Assembly: GCA_965219565.1 (NCBI GenBank)
Contig: OZ244780.1
Span: 2,790,001 to 2,854,000, forward strand
Direction of reading: 5' to 3'
Length of the DNA stretch: 64,000 bases
From: DAOUJI01 sp965219565
Lineage (GTDB): Bacteria > Chloroflexota > Dehalococcoidia > Lucifugimonadales > JAGWBF01
A program made the translations under genes and the position numbers. Below the pieces are notes generated by a model. The model saw only the letters and a program-made list of their open reading frames with translations, did not search any database and was not told the DNA's origin. This document shows, piece by piece, positions 32,485 through 41,105 of this stretch (position 1 is its first letter; every line of letters begins with the position of its first letter).

Positions 32485-33824
32485 CACACTGCCTCCAGGC
32501 GTGAGTTTGCCAGGGCCCGCATAAAGGTGAAGTCCAGGAATTCCCTGACCGGTTCGACGGTCGCCGTGTCGATGATTTCCCTGGCAAAGCCGTGTATCAG
32601 CAGCCGGCTGGCCTCGTCCAGGTCCAGTCCCCGGCTGCGCATGTAATGGACGGTGTCCTTGTCTATGTTCCCGGCTGTGGCCCCGTGGGCGCACGACACA
32701 TCGTCGGCGTATATCAGCAGAGCGGGTTTGGAGTCCACCTCCGCCTCCGGGGAGAGCAATAGGTTCTTGTCGGACTGCTGGGCATCGGACTTCTGGGCGT
32801 CCTCACGCACCAGAACCGTGCCTCCGAACACCGCCCTGGAACGCCCGTCCAGTATGCCCTTGTAGTAAAGGCGGCTGGTGGTGTGAGGCTTGGCGTGGTC
32901 TATGTTGACGTAGTGGTCCACGTGCTCCCCGTCGTTGGTCAAGTATAGCCCCTTCAGGTCGCAATAGGTTCCTGGCCCGTCCAGCAACACCGTCAAATTC
33001 TGTCTGTTCAGGGCGGATCCCCTGGAAAAACATCTGGACTCGAAACTGCTGTCCCTGGCCATATCTACGTGGGTTGAGCCTACGTGAAACGGGTCCGTTC
33101 CCTCCGTCACCATTCGGGAGTGCGCTATGCGGGCGCCGTCCTGTAGGACGACCTCTGTGACGGAGTTGGTGAAATGTTTTCCGGCGCTGCGGCTCACGTA
33201 GCTCTCCAGAAGGCTCAGGGAGCTGTTCATTCCGGCGATGACCAGAGTTCTGGGGTGGGAGACGACGGAGTGTCCGGAGTCTGTGATGTGGACGACGTGC
33301 ACGGGATTTTCGGGGCAGGCGTCTGGCGGCGCGTATATAAACGCTCCGTCCTGGGCGAAAGCTGTGTTCAGGGCTGTGAAGGCGTCGTCGTCAGGCAAAG
33401 AGTATCTCGCCAGATGCTCTCTGGCCAAAGCAGCTTCTTTCCCCGAGCCGCGCACTGCGTCCGCCAGATTCATGGCCTTCAACCCGTCGTCGGACATTGG
33501 GCTGGACAGGGATGGAGTGAAGCGACCGTTGACGAACACCAAGTTGGTCCACTCGTCTCTCCAGGGAGCCGATGCTCTTACCTGTTCCGGGCTGATGGCT
33601 GGCAGGACCTGATCAGCGGAATAACTGAATGTTCCGTTGGCGATGGGGGCCACGTTTGTGTACTTCCACTTCTCGTTGCCCCTGCGAGCCGTGGGAAAGC
33701 CGACCTCGGAGAAGCGCTCCCATGCGGCGTTGCGCAGGTCCCGCAGCCATTGGGGTTCGGTAGCTTGGCCAAGGGCCTGGAAGTCCGCTTCGTATTGGTC
33801 GTATTTCGTCAGCGTCTGTGTCAT
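32484..33824 (-). CDS. sufD: Fe-S cluster assembly protein SufD
   Basis: 446 residues. Beta-helix protein paralogous to SufB. Seen: GNEKWKYTNVAPI (about 43-55), DGAFIYAPPDA, VDHYVNIDHAKPHTTSRLYYKGILDGRSRAVFGG (about 310-343), SCAHGATAGNIDKDTVHYMRSRGLD (about 393-417). With SufB and SufC it forms the scaffold on which clusters are built. ATG at 33824 lies 7 bp downstream of a small unknown gene. Confidence 0.95.
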   Translation of the reverse strand: MTQTLTKYDQYEADFQALGQATEPQWLRDLRNAAWERFSEVGFPTARRGNEKWKYTNVAPIANGTFSYSADQVLPAISPEQVRASAPWRDEWTNLVFVNGRFTPSLSSPMSDDGLKAMNLADAVRGSGKEAALAREHLARYSLPDDDAFTALNTAFAQDGAFIYAPPDACPENPVHVVHITDSGHSVVSHPRTLVIAGMNSSLSLLESYVSRSAGKHFTNSVTEVVLQDGARIAHSRMVTEGTDPFHVGSTHVDMARDSSFESRCFSRGSALNRQNLTVLLDGPGTYCDLKGLYLTNDGEHVDHYVNIDHAKPHTTSRLYYKGILDGRSRAVFGGTVLVREDAQKSDAQQSDKNLLLSPEAEVDSKPALLIYADDVSCAHGATAGNIDKDTVHYMRSRGLDLDEASRLLIHGFAREIIDTATVEPVREFLDFTFMRALANSRLEAV

Positions 33825-33831
33825 TAGTCAT

Positions 33832-34059
33832 CTAGTCTGTCAGGTAGGTGTGAGTCTTACAGAACTTGCATCCGTAAAACTTCAACGGTTTAACGCTCTT
33901 CGCCTTAGCGAACGCCGCTTCCAGGGTGTCGAACGGGCAGTGCCAGCGGTTGTCGTCTCGGGTCTGGGGTTTCCTATACACGAACTTACGGCAACTTTCC
34001 TGATGGACTCTAGCGTACCGAGTCGGGTCGTCTTCATATACCACGTAGCCCATACTCAA
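33832..34059 (-). CDS. Small Cys-containing protein inside the suf cluster
   Basis: 75 residues: GYVVYEDDPTRYARVHQE, then a basic middle and FYGCKFCKTHTYLTD at the end with a CxxC. A further Cys pair sits at about 23 and 42. It lies between sufC and sufD on the same strand, so it is probably co-transcribed. I do not recognise the family; a small metal-binding or redox accessory to Fe-S assembly is possible. Confidence 0.55.
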   Translation of the reverse strand: MSMGYVVYEDDPTRYARVHQESCRKFVYRKPQTRDDNRWHCPFDTLEAAFAKAKSVKPLKFYGCKFCKTHTYLTD

Positions 34060-34139
34060 ACTCCAAAAGAGTTAGAGACCACGAAATCACTGCGGTCTGG
34101 CGAGGGCACATAAGGATGATGAAAACCGGTGCACCGGGT

Positions 34140-34262
34140 TATCCCCTCTCCCTTGACGGGAGAGGGTTAGGGTGAGGGTGACATACGCTATCCTTTTCGA
34201 CCACGGTTTGCACAAATCCTGGTTCCCCCTCATCCCATCCTTCTCCCGCCAGGGGAGAAGGC
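34140..34262. repeat. Palindromic repeats between sufC and the small suf gene
   Basis: Two inverted copies. 34140-34182 is CCCTCTCCC...GGGAGAGGGTTAGGGTGAGGG, the same family as 30671-30712. 34219-34262 is a CCCCCTCATCCC...TTCTCCCGCC type ending in GGGGAGAAGG. They separate sufC from the rest of the cluster. Confidence 0.7.
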
Positions 34263-34273
34263 GTAATCGCCGT

Positions 34274-35050
34274 CTAGCCGCTAACCGCCTCTTCGGTAAT
34301 CCAGTCGTAGCCCTTGTCCTCCAACTCCAGCGCTAGCTCCTTGCCGCCGGAGCGGGCGATGCGGCCGTCCATCAGAACGTGTACCCTGTCCGGGGTGATG
34401 TAGTTGAGCAGACGTTGGTAGTGGGTGACCAGAAGCGTCGCCTTGTCCGGTGCGTGAAGCTGGTTGACGCCGGAGGCTACTATTCTGAGGGCGTCGATGT
34501 CCAGGCCAGAGTCGGTCTCATCCAGCACGGCCAGCTTTGGTTCCAACAGCGCCATTTGCAGTATCTCGTTCCGCTTCTTCTCCCCGCCGGAATAGCCCTC
34601 GTTGACCGAGCGACGCGTCAACTCCGGGTCAATTTCCACCAGATCCATCTTGTCCTTGAGCATTCGGTCGAACTCACGGATGGAGAGTTGAGACTCGCCC
34701 CGGTGTTCTCTGACCGCGTCGACGGCAGACTTGAGGAATTGCCAGGACCGCACTCCGGGGAGCTCGACAGGGTACTGGAAGGCCAGGAAAACTCCCTCCC
34801 GGGCCCGCAATTCGGGTTCCATGGAGAGCAGGTTGGCGGACTGGAAACGTACTTCCCCTTGAGTCACTTTGAATCCTGGTCGGCCGGCCAGGGTGTTGGC
34901 AAGGGTGCTTTTCCCTGAGCCGTTGGGTCCCATTATGGCATGGACCTCGCCTTCATTGATGCTCAGGTCCAAGCCCTTTAGGATCTCGGCGCCGTTGACG
35001 GACACGTGCAGGTCTTTGATTTCAAGGACAGGGACGGGATTTTTGCTCAT
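34274..35050 (-). CDS. sufC: Fe-S assembly ATPase SufC
   Basis: 258 residues. Walker A GPNGSGKST (about 39-47), signature SGGEKKRNEIL (about 155-165), Walker B LAVLDETDSGLDIDALR (about 174-190) and His in LLVTHYQRLLNYI. The ATPase powers the SufBC2D complex. ATG at 35050 lies 64 bp after sufB. Confidence 0.97.
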   Translation of the reverse strand: MSKNPVPVLEIKDLHVSVNGAEILKGLDLSINEGEVHAIMGPNGSGKSTLANTLAGRPGFKVTQGEVRFQSANLLSMEPELRAREGVFLAFQYPVELPGVRSWQFLKSAVDAVREHRGESQLSIREFDRMLKDKMDLVEIDPELTRRSVNEGYSGGEKKRNEILQMALLEPKLAVLDETDSGLDIDALRIVASGVNQLHAPDKATLLVTHYQRLLNYITPDRVHVLMDGRIARSGGKELALELEDKGYDWITEEAVSG

Positions 35051-35114
35051 TGCCTCTTTGTTCCGTCGCTCTCACCGTCCGTCATTTGACTGGACGGGTG
35101 AGGGTTATGGTCGG

Positions 35115-36575
35115 TTAGCCTACAGCCCCCTCCAGGCTTACTCGGAGGAGTTGGGAAGCCTCGGCGGCGAATTCGAAGGGCAGTTCCTTGAAAATGCCCC
35201 GGCAGAAGCCGTTGACGATCATGTAGTTAGCCGCCTCGAGGTCTATGCCCCTCTGTTGGACGTAGAAGAGCTGGTCCTCGCTGACTCTGGACGTGGTGGC
35301 TTCGTGGGCTATGCTGGCCGTGGGGTTTTTCACCTCTATGTACGGCACGGTGTGGGCGCCGCATTTGTCGCCTATCAGAAGTGAGTCGCACTGGGTGAAA
35401 TTGCGGGCGTCTCTCGCCGTCGGAGCGATTCGGACAAGACCCCGGTAGGTGCTCTGCGCCTTGCCCGCAGATATCCCCTTGGCCACGATGGTCGACTTGG
35501 TGTTTTTGCCCAGGTGAATCATCTTGGTGCCCGTGTCGGCCTGTTGGTAGTTGTTCACCAAGGCCACCGAGTAGAATTCGCCCACTGAGTTGTCGCCCTG
35601 CAGGATCACGCTGGGGTATTTCCACGTAATGGCCGAACCCGTCTCCACCTGAGTCCAGGAAATCTTGGAGTTGGCCTCGGCGCACTTGCCGCGTTTGGTG
35701 ACGAAGTTGTAGACGCCGCCCTTGCCCTCTTTGTCCCCTGGGAACCAGTTCTGGAGGGTGGAGTATTTTATCTCAGCGCCTTCCAGGGCCACCAGCTCTA
35801 CCACTGCGGCGTGCAACTGGTGAGTCTTGCGGCTTGGAGCAGTGCATCCTTCCAGGTAGCTTACGTAGCTGCCCTTGTCCGCCACTATGAGCGTCCGCTC
35901 GAATTGGCCAGAGTCGGCCTGGTTGATGCGGAAGTAGGTCATCAGCTCCAGCGGACAGCGCACTCCCGGCGGAATGTACGCAAAGGAGCCGTCGCTGAAC
36001 ACGGCCGAGTTCAGGGTCGCGAAGAAGTTGTCGCTGTATGGGACCACCGAGCCCAGGTATTTCCTGACCAGTTCGGGGTGCTTCTGTATGGCTTCGGTGA
36101 ACGAGCAGAAAATCACTCCGTGCTTCTCAAGGGTTTCCTTGAAGGTTGTGGCCACCGACACGCTGTCCAGGACGGCGTCCACGGCCACTCCAGCCAGCTT
36201 CTTCTGCTCCTCCAGGGGTATCCCTAGCTTGTTGAAAGCCTCCACCAGTTCGGGGTCCACCTCGTCCATGCTCGCAAGGGAGTCGCCCTTGGATACGGGC
36301 GCCGCGTAGTAATGGATATCCTGGTAGTCGATGGGCTTATAGGAGACGTTGGCCCACGTGGGCTCGCCCATGTCCTGCTTCATCCAGTGGCGGTACGACC
36401 GGAGCCGCCACTCCAGCATCCATTCGGGTTCGTTCTTCTTGGCAGAGATGAACCGGACTGTGTCTTCACTGAGGCCCTTGGGGGCCACGTCCGACTCGAT
36501 GTCGATGGTGAAGCCCCATTTATAGTCCGACTCCTCAATGCCTTGTTCTCTGGATATGACCCTTTGTGTGACCAT
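35115..36575 (-). CDS. sufB: Fe-S cluster assembly protein SufB
   Basis: 486 residues. Seen: VRFISAKKNEPEWMLEWRL (about 41-59), YIPPGVRCPLELMTYFRIN (about 200-218), LEGCTAPSRKTHQLHAAVVEL (about 243-263) and the C-terminal SIAHEATTSRVSEDQLFYVQQRGID with the conserved Glu/His region. First gene of a sufB-sufC-(small gene)-sufD-sufS-sufU-sufU cluster. No SufR- or RrfA-like regulator is adjacent. Confidence 0.96.
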   Translation of the reverse strand: MVTQRVISREQGIEESDYKWGFTIDIESDVAPKGLSEDTVRFISAKKNEPEWMLEWRLRSYRHWMKQDMGEPTWANVSYKPIDYQDIHYYAAPVSKGDSLASMDEVDPELVEAFNKLGIPLEEQKKLAGVAVDAVLDSVSVATTFKETLEKHGVIFCSFTEAIQKHPELVRKYLGSVVPYSDNFFATLNSAVFSDGSFAYIPPGVRCPLELMTYFRINQADSGQFERTLIVADKGSYVSYLEGCTAPSRKTHQLHAAVVELVALEGAEIKYSTLQNWFPGDKEGKGGVYNFVTKRGKCAEANSKISWTQVETGSAITWKYPSVILQGDNSVGEFYSVALVNNYQQADTGTKMIHLGKNTKSTIVAKGISAGKAQSTYRGLVRIAPTARDARNFTQCDSLLIGDKCGAHTVPYIEVKNPTASIAHEATTSRVSEDQLFYVQQRGIDLEAANYMIVNGFCRGIFKELPFEFAAEASQLLRVSLEGAVG

Positions 36576-36759
36576 ACAGCCTTAACATCCTGACCTAGGC
36601 GGGTGAAGTCTGATTATCGAGTCTACATTGTATCACTAGAATCATGCCACCCGTCAACGTAGGGGTTCTCCAGGCAGTGCATTAGTTCGACTCGGATTTA
36701 CTTGACTACCTTTCCTATCTTGGGCTATTTTCGACTCGGTGCAAGAGAGTTGAGTTGAA
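36576..36759. other. Divergent intergenic region of sufB and the CDF exporter
   Basis: About 180 bp. It must hold both promoters. A TTGACT-like stretch and TTGCTTTCC-type A+T patches are seen but no clear operator. Confidence 0.3.
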
Positions 36760-37782
36760 TTGACCACATGCGACCCACATTCAGACCACGACCACGACGC
36801 TCACGCCGGGCATGACCACGAGGCCCACACCGGCCATGATGACCACTCCGGTCACGGCCACCGTGACCATGCCCACGACTTGCGGGGCGCCAGTCGACGC
36901 GGCCTGATTCTTGCCCTGGCGCTTATTTCCGCCTATATAGTGGCCGAAGTGGTGGGCGGCGTCTTGTCGGGCAGCCTGGCACTATTGGCCGACGCCGGGC
37001 ATATGCTCACCGACGCCGCCGCGATAGGCATGGCGCTGGTAGCCATGTGGATTGCCCAGAAAGAGGCCTCGGTCGAGCGCACTTTCGGGTATCACCGCAC
37101 CGAGGTGTTGGCGGCGCTAGCCAACACCTCGGTCCTATGGCTCATCGCCGGCTGGATTGGCTTTGAAGCCTACCACCGGGCTTTCAAGGAAGATGTTGAA
37201 GTTGTTGGATTGCCGGTCCTGCTGGTGGGCATCGGCGGGTTCCTCATTAACCTGGCCGCCGCATGGATACTGCACCGGTCTTCGGGGAAAAGCCTGAATG
37301 TGGAAGGCGCCTTCCAGCACGTCCTAGCCGACCTGATGGGATCCGTCGGCGTCATCATTTCAGCGGCGCTGATTATGGGCTTCGGGTGGCACATAGCCGA
37401 CCCGATTCTCAGCGTCGTCATCGCGTTGCTTATCGTGTACAACACCCGCAAGTTGACAGTCAGAATCTTGAACGTGCTGCTAGAAGGGACCCCTGAGCAT
37501 ATTGACGTGTACAAGCTTTGCAGCGACATCGAGGAAATGGAAGGCGTGACTGTCATCCACGACGTGCACGTCTGGACCATAACCTCGGGGAATGAAGCCT
37601 TCACAGCTCACGTCCTGTTGGACCCCGCTTACGATGGAGACCTGGGCCGGTTGACTGCCAGGATTCAGGACTTGGTGCATGAAAACTATGGCATCAACCA
37701 CGTCACCGTACAATTGGAGCGGACGTCGGAGAGCTGCACCGAGAACCACCACATCGGCCACCGGCTTGCCGAAGCCCGTTAG
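36760..37782 (+). CDS. Cation diffusion facilitator (zinc-type) exporter
   Basis: 340 residues. Starts with a very His/Asp-rich tail (about 5-42: HDHDAHAGHDHEAHTGHDDH), then six helices. Metal-site motifs are intact: LLADAGHMLTDAAAIGMAL (about 76-94, HxxxD) and VLADLMGSVGVIIS (about 188-201, D...). C-terminal dimer domain with IHDVHVWTITSGNEAFTAHV (about 266-285). This is the CzcD/ZitB type that exports Zn2+ (or Co2+, Cd2+). TTG start at 36760. A His-rich mini-gene lies at its 3' side on the other strand. Confidence 0.93.
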   Translation: MTTCDPHSDHDHDAHAGHDHEAHTGHDDHSGHGHRDHAHDLRGASRRGLILALALISAYIVAEVVGGVLSGSLALLADAGHMLTDAAAIGMALVAMWIAQKEASVERTFGYHRTEVLAALANTSVLWLIAGWIGFEAYHRAFKEDVEVVGLPVLLVGIGGFLINLAAAWILHRSSGKSLNVEGAFQHVLADLMGSVGVIISAALIMGFGWHIADPILSVVIALLIVYNTRKLTVRILNVLLEGTPEHIDVYKLCSDIEEMEGVTVIHDVHVWTITSGNEAFTAHVLLDPAYDGDLGRLTARIQDLVHENYGINHVTVQLERTSESCTENHHIGHRLAEAR

Positions 37783-37830
37783 AAGCGCCGGTTAGGACCT
37801 GAACAGGCCGGCCTGGCCGGGTCTTCCAGC

Positions 37831-37868
37831 AAAAAGAAAATCCCCCGCGATCCTTGAGATCCGGGGGG
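37831..37868 (-). terminator. Rho-independent terminator of the His-rich mini-gene (minus strand)
   Basis: On the minus strand CCCCCC-GGATC-TCAAG-GATCGC-GGGGG type hairpin (37868-37841) followed by ATTTTCTTTTT. The long T-run is on the minus strand only, so it belongs to a gene read leftward. Confidence 0.8.
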
Positions 37869-37892
37869 TCTTAATTCGGGTTCGGATGTGGG

Positions 37893-38003
37893 CTAGTGAG
37901 CGTGGCCAGCGTGCTCGTCGCACTCGTGCTCAGAGTGGACGTGGCCGGGCTCGTCCCCGTGGTGTTCGTGCCCGTGGCACTCATGTACGTCATGTTACTG
38001 CAT
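37893..38003 (-). pseudogene. His-rich mini-gene with an ochre codon at position 3
   Basis: ATG at 38003 has an ideal GTAGGAGGAAGAG eight bases before it, and a terminator follows. The frame reads M-Q-stop and then 33 codons HDVHECHGHEHHGDEPGHVH, SEHECDEHAGHAH, stop: about 13 His, 2 Cys and many Asp/Glu, like a metal-binding peptide. A CAA-to-TAA change at codon 3 (37995-37997) would explain the break. In another frame the same bases encode a Thr/Ser-rich peptide starting at an ATG 9 nt later. Its place beside the CDF zinc exporter supports a metal-buffering role for the original. Readthrough or a newer start cannot be excluded. Confidence 0.5.
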
Positions 38004-38271
38004 TGGCTCTTCCTCCTACAATCGAGAGCGTATTTTCGTTCCGGTGGCCCGTCGGACGGCAATAGAAGAGCCTCACTTTGCCTTCTATCCCGATGTATTA
38101 CTTCCAAGCCAACGGGAGAAAGATGTCAAGAGAGTTTTCCGGTTCGGAGCGTTCTGCACATGGTGTTTCCTGAGTTATAATACGATTGTACAGATTTGGT
38201 CGGAGGCTGTCCGTTTCGCCCGACATCAGCCTCATAAGCAGCGAACGAGCCTGTTCAGTGGGGAGCAGACT
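38004..38271. other. Intergenic between His-rich gene and ATPase pair
   Basis: No gene supported; a long upstream extension of the ATPase frame (from 38044) covers the region but lacks family features. It should contain both promoters. Confidence 0.35.
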
Positions 38272-39420
38272 ATGACCGACGCCAATCAGCTTCACCTTCC
38301 CGACCTGTCGATAAAGGGTTTCAGGGGAATCGAAGAGCTTTCTATCCCTCGCTTGGGCAGAGTGACATTGCTAGCGGGAAGGAACAGCGTGGGCAAGACG
38401 ACTGTGCTGGATGCTGTACGCCTCTACGCGGCGCGGGGTCGATATCCCGTTCTGGCTGAAATACTCCAAAGCCGCGAAGAAATGCTACTTACTACTGATG
38501 AGGACGGGGACGGATTTTCCGAACCTGATTGGACAGCTCTATTCTACGGAAGAAACCCTTTCCGTAATGCACGAATTTCGATCGGTCCAGCTAACCCCGT
38601 CGAACAACTTAGTATTGAGTCAACTTCTGAGACTGGCGACCAGACATCTTTTATCGAAAGCTTTTTCCCAGACGATCGCATTCAAGCATTTAAGATTGGG
38701 TTTCAAAACGCGGTCTGGGTAATCTCCTGGGAGACTTCCCATGACTCGCTAGGGGCCAGACCTATTCGCAGAAGGACCAGGAGCTATATGGTTCACAGAG
38801 ATGCTAGTAGTTTCCCTGACGAAGACGACCTCCCTCAACCGATAAAATGTCGCTCGATGGGTCCAGGGCTGTTGAGTAACGTTGAGTTGACTCGATTTTG
38901 GGATAGCGTGGCGTTGACAGACGATGAAAGTCGGGCAGTGCAAGCCTTGGGACTGATATTCGGTGCTGAAGTGGAACGGGTTGCGGTAGTAGGCGATGAC
39001 GTACCACGTGTCAGGCGAGGTGGACGCCGAGCTGTGGTCAAACTAAGAAACTATTCCCGCCCGGTTCCACTAAAAAGCCTAGGTGATGGAGCTCTGCGTC
39101 TATTCAGTGTGGCTCTCGCCCTTTCCAACAGTCGTGATGGCTTTCTGCTTATAGATGAAGCTGAAAACGGAATACATTATTCGTTGCAGCGAGATTATTG
39201 GCACATGGTGTTGCAAGCCGCACATGTGAATAACATCCAGGTTCTCGCTACTACACATAGCGGAGACTGTATACGGGGGTTTGCTCAAGCGTCGGCGGAA
39301 TCGGAAGATGTCGATGGCGTACTATTTCGGTTATCGCGGCAATATGGCGACCTGCGTGCGGTGGAGTATCCGGAGACCGAGCTGGAGATCGCGACCGAGC
39401 AAGGAATAGAAGTAAGGTAA
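38272..39420 (+). CDS. OLD-like/AAA_15 ATPase of a two-gene nuclease pair
   Basis: 382 residues from the ATG at 38272 (the frame runs open upstream, but DLSIKGFRGIEEL is the natural ABC-like start). Walker A GRNSVGKTT (about 36-44), ABC signature-like LGDGALRLFSVALALS (about 270-285), Walker B GFLLIDEAENGIHYS (about 288-302) and H-loop TTHSGD (about 324). This is the ATPase architecture of OLD/RecF-like proteins that lack their nuclease. The nuclease-like partner starts 5 bp after its stop. Visibly more A+T than flanking genes, so probably acquired. A defence role is inference from pair structure. Confidence 0.8.
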   Translation: MTDANQLHLPDLSIKGFRGIEELSIPRLGRVTLLAGRNSVGKTTVLDAVRLYAARGRYPVLAEILQSREEMLLTTDEDGDGFSEPDWTALFYGRNPFRNARISIGPANPVEQLSIESTSETGDQTSFIESFFPDDRIQAFKIGFQNAVWVISWETSHDSLGARPIRRRTRSYMVHRDASSFPDEDDLPQPIKCRSMGPGLLSNVELTRFWDSVALTDDESRAVQALGLIFGAEVERVAVVGDDVPRVRRGGRRAVVKLRNYSRPVPLKSLGDGALRLFSVALALSNSRDGFLLIDEAENGIHYSLQRDYWHMVLQAAHVNNIQVLATTHSGDCIRGFAQASAESEDVDGVLFRLSRQYGDLRAVEYPETELEIATEQGIEVR

Positions 39421-39424
39421 TTGG

Positions 39425-40051
39425 ATGGCTGACCGCCCCGCATCGTCCGACGAGTATGTCCTTCTAGTCGAAGGCCCGGATGACCAGCATGTCGTACGAC
39501 ATCTCTGCGAGTCCAACTCCAACATGCCCGTGTTTTACATTCTTAACAAGGTCGATGTGTATCGACTCTTGGCTGGCATTCCAGGCGAGATACTTGCTGA
39601 AGGACGGAAAGTTGTCGGTATCTTGGTGGATGCTAACGACAATATACATGCCAGATGGCAAGCGGTGTCTGATCGGCTTCTAAGTGTAGGTATAGCAACG
39701 CCCGCCGCCCCAGAGCCGAATGGCACGATCATCGACTTTGATGGTAGACCCCGCGTCGGGATTTGGCTAATGCCCAACAATTTATCGTCGGGTGAGCTTG
39801 AAGATTTCATTGCTAGTCTGATTCCTCCTCAAGACCCTGTCTGGCCCTTGTCCCAGGCATATATCGACGGCATTCCAGAAGTAGACCGTAAGTTCAAGCA
39901 GGGGAAGACTTTGAGGGCTAAGGTACATTCATGGCTAGCTGCGAGAAGTGAACCCAGACTGATGGGATCAGCGATTGGGGCAGGGGATCTGAATGTTGAG
40001 TCGCCAGAACGCCGGAGATTTGTGAATTGGCTTCGAGAGTTGTTCAAGTGA
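39425..40051 (+). CDS. DUF3226 / TOPRIM-like protein, partner of the ATPase
   Basis: 208 residues. EYVLLVEGPDDQHVVRHLCE (about 10-29, with the TOPRIM-type Glu), VVGILVDANDN (about 62-72, Asp), then MPNNLSSGELEDFIASLI (about 118-135) and a Lys-rich tail. This matches DUF3226/DUF4435-type TOPRIM nucleases that pair with ATPases in PARIS-like and split-OLD systems. ATG at 39425, 5 bp after the ATPase. No other system gene follows: the next gene is metabolic and starts 3 bp after the stop. Confidence 0.75.
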   Translation: MADRPASSDEYVLLVEGPDDQHVVRHLCESNSNMPVFYILNKVDVYRLLAGIPGEILAEGRKVVGILVDANDNIHARWQAVSDRLLSVGIATPAAPEPNGTIIDFDGRPRVGIWLMPNNLSSGELEDFIASLIPPQDPVWPLSQAYIDGIPEVDRKFKQGKTLRAKVHSWLAARSEPRLMGSAIGAGDLNVESPERRRFVNWLRELFK

Positions 40052-40053
40052 CT

Positions 40054-41040
40054 ATGCCACGCCCCAAAGTATTCGTCACCAGGCACATAGGACAGAAGGC
40101 TCTGGACGCCATTGGAGCCGAGACGGACATGGAGGTGTGGCCCCAGGAGAACCCGCCTCCACCCGATGAACTCAAGCGTCGGGCGGCTAACGCCCAAGGT
40201 CTGGTGACCACCATTATGGACCGGGTCGACCGGGGTTTGTTGGACGAGTGTCGTCAGCTCAAAGTCGTCAGCCAGATGGCCGTCGGCGTGGACAACATTG
40301 ACGTGCCCGCTCTGACAGCGCGGGGAATACCGTTGGGCTACACCCCGGGAGTATTGGCGAGAGCCACCGCGGACCTCGCTTTCGCGCTTCTGCTTGCCGC
40401 GGCCAGGCGTGTGGCGGAGACGGACCGGTGGGTCAGGCAGGGCAATTGGAAGCTGGCTTTCCACCCCATGTGGTGGCTTGGCGCTGACGTAGGCGGGGCG
40501 ACGATGGGAATCGTCGGGCTAGGTCAAATAGGTCTGGAGACGGCAAAGAGGGCCCGTGGGTTTGATATGAGGGTGTTGTACAGCGCCCGTTCCCGTAAAA
40601 CAGAAGCAGAGAGTCAACACGGGCTGGAGTATGCCGACATGGCCTCCCTGCTCCGGAAGTCGGACTTCATCTCCCTGCACGTGGCGCTGACACCGGAGAC
40701 CAGGGGACTGATTGGAGAGAAAGAGCTTGCGGCCATGAAGTCCACTGCAATCCTGGTCAACACCTCCCGGGGTCCTGTGGTTGACTCCAAAGCGTTGTAT
40801 GAAGCGCTGAGGCAGGGCCAAATTGCGGGCGCTGGCTTGGACGTCACCGACCCGGAGCCCATCCCGTCCGACGACCCGCTGCTGAGCCTGGACAACGTAG
40901 TCATCACTCCCCACATAGGCAGTTCTTCAACCGGCGCCAGACAGGCTATGGGAATGCTGGCTGTCCGTAACCTGCTGGCCGGGCTAAACGACCATCCCCT
41001 GGTCCACTGCTTCAACCCGGAAGTCTACCAGGGACGTTGA
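40054..41040 (+). CDS. D-2-hydroxyacid dehydrogenase (glyoxylate/hydroxypyruvate reductase-like)
   Basis: 328 residues from the ATG at 40054 (MPRPKVFVTRHIGQKAL). Catalytic residues: Arg in NTSRGPVVDSKAL (about 236-248), Glu in DPEPIPSDDPLL (about 268-279) and His in ITPHIGSSSTGAR (about 287-299). NAD-binding GxGxIG in MGIVGLGQIG (about 152-161). Starts 3 bp after the DUF3226 stop, so it may be transcribed with the ATPase pair by read-through; its function is ordinary metabolism (glycerate/glyoxylate). Confidence 0.93.
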   Translation: MPRPKVFVTRHIGQKALDAIGAETDMEVWPQENPPPPDELKRRAANAQGLVTTIMDRVDRGLLDECRQLKVVSQMAVGVDNIDVPALTARGIPLGYTPGVLARATADLAFALLLAAARRVAETDRWVRQGNWKLAFHPMWWLGADVGGATMGIVGLGQIGLETAKRARGFDMRVLYSARSRKTEAESQHGLEYADMASLLRKSDFISLHVALTPETRGLIGEKELAAMKSTAILVNTSRGPVVDSKALYEALRQGQIAGAGLDVTDPEPIPSDDPLLSLDNVVITPHIGSSSTGARQAMGMLAVRNLLAGLNDHPLVHCFNPEVYQGR

Positions 41041-41105
41041 CCGTAGCGCCACGAAGTCGTGAGGGGCGGTATGAACTGAGGCCGCCAACGGTCAGCGGGC
41101 GGCGC

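Noticed and set aside
38044..38271. Long N-terminal extension of the OLD-like ATPase
   Set aside because: No resemblance to the family; the natural start (MTDANQLHLPDLSIKGFRG) is at 38272.
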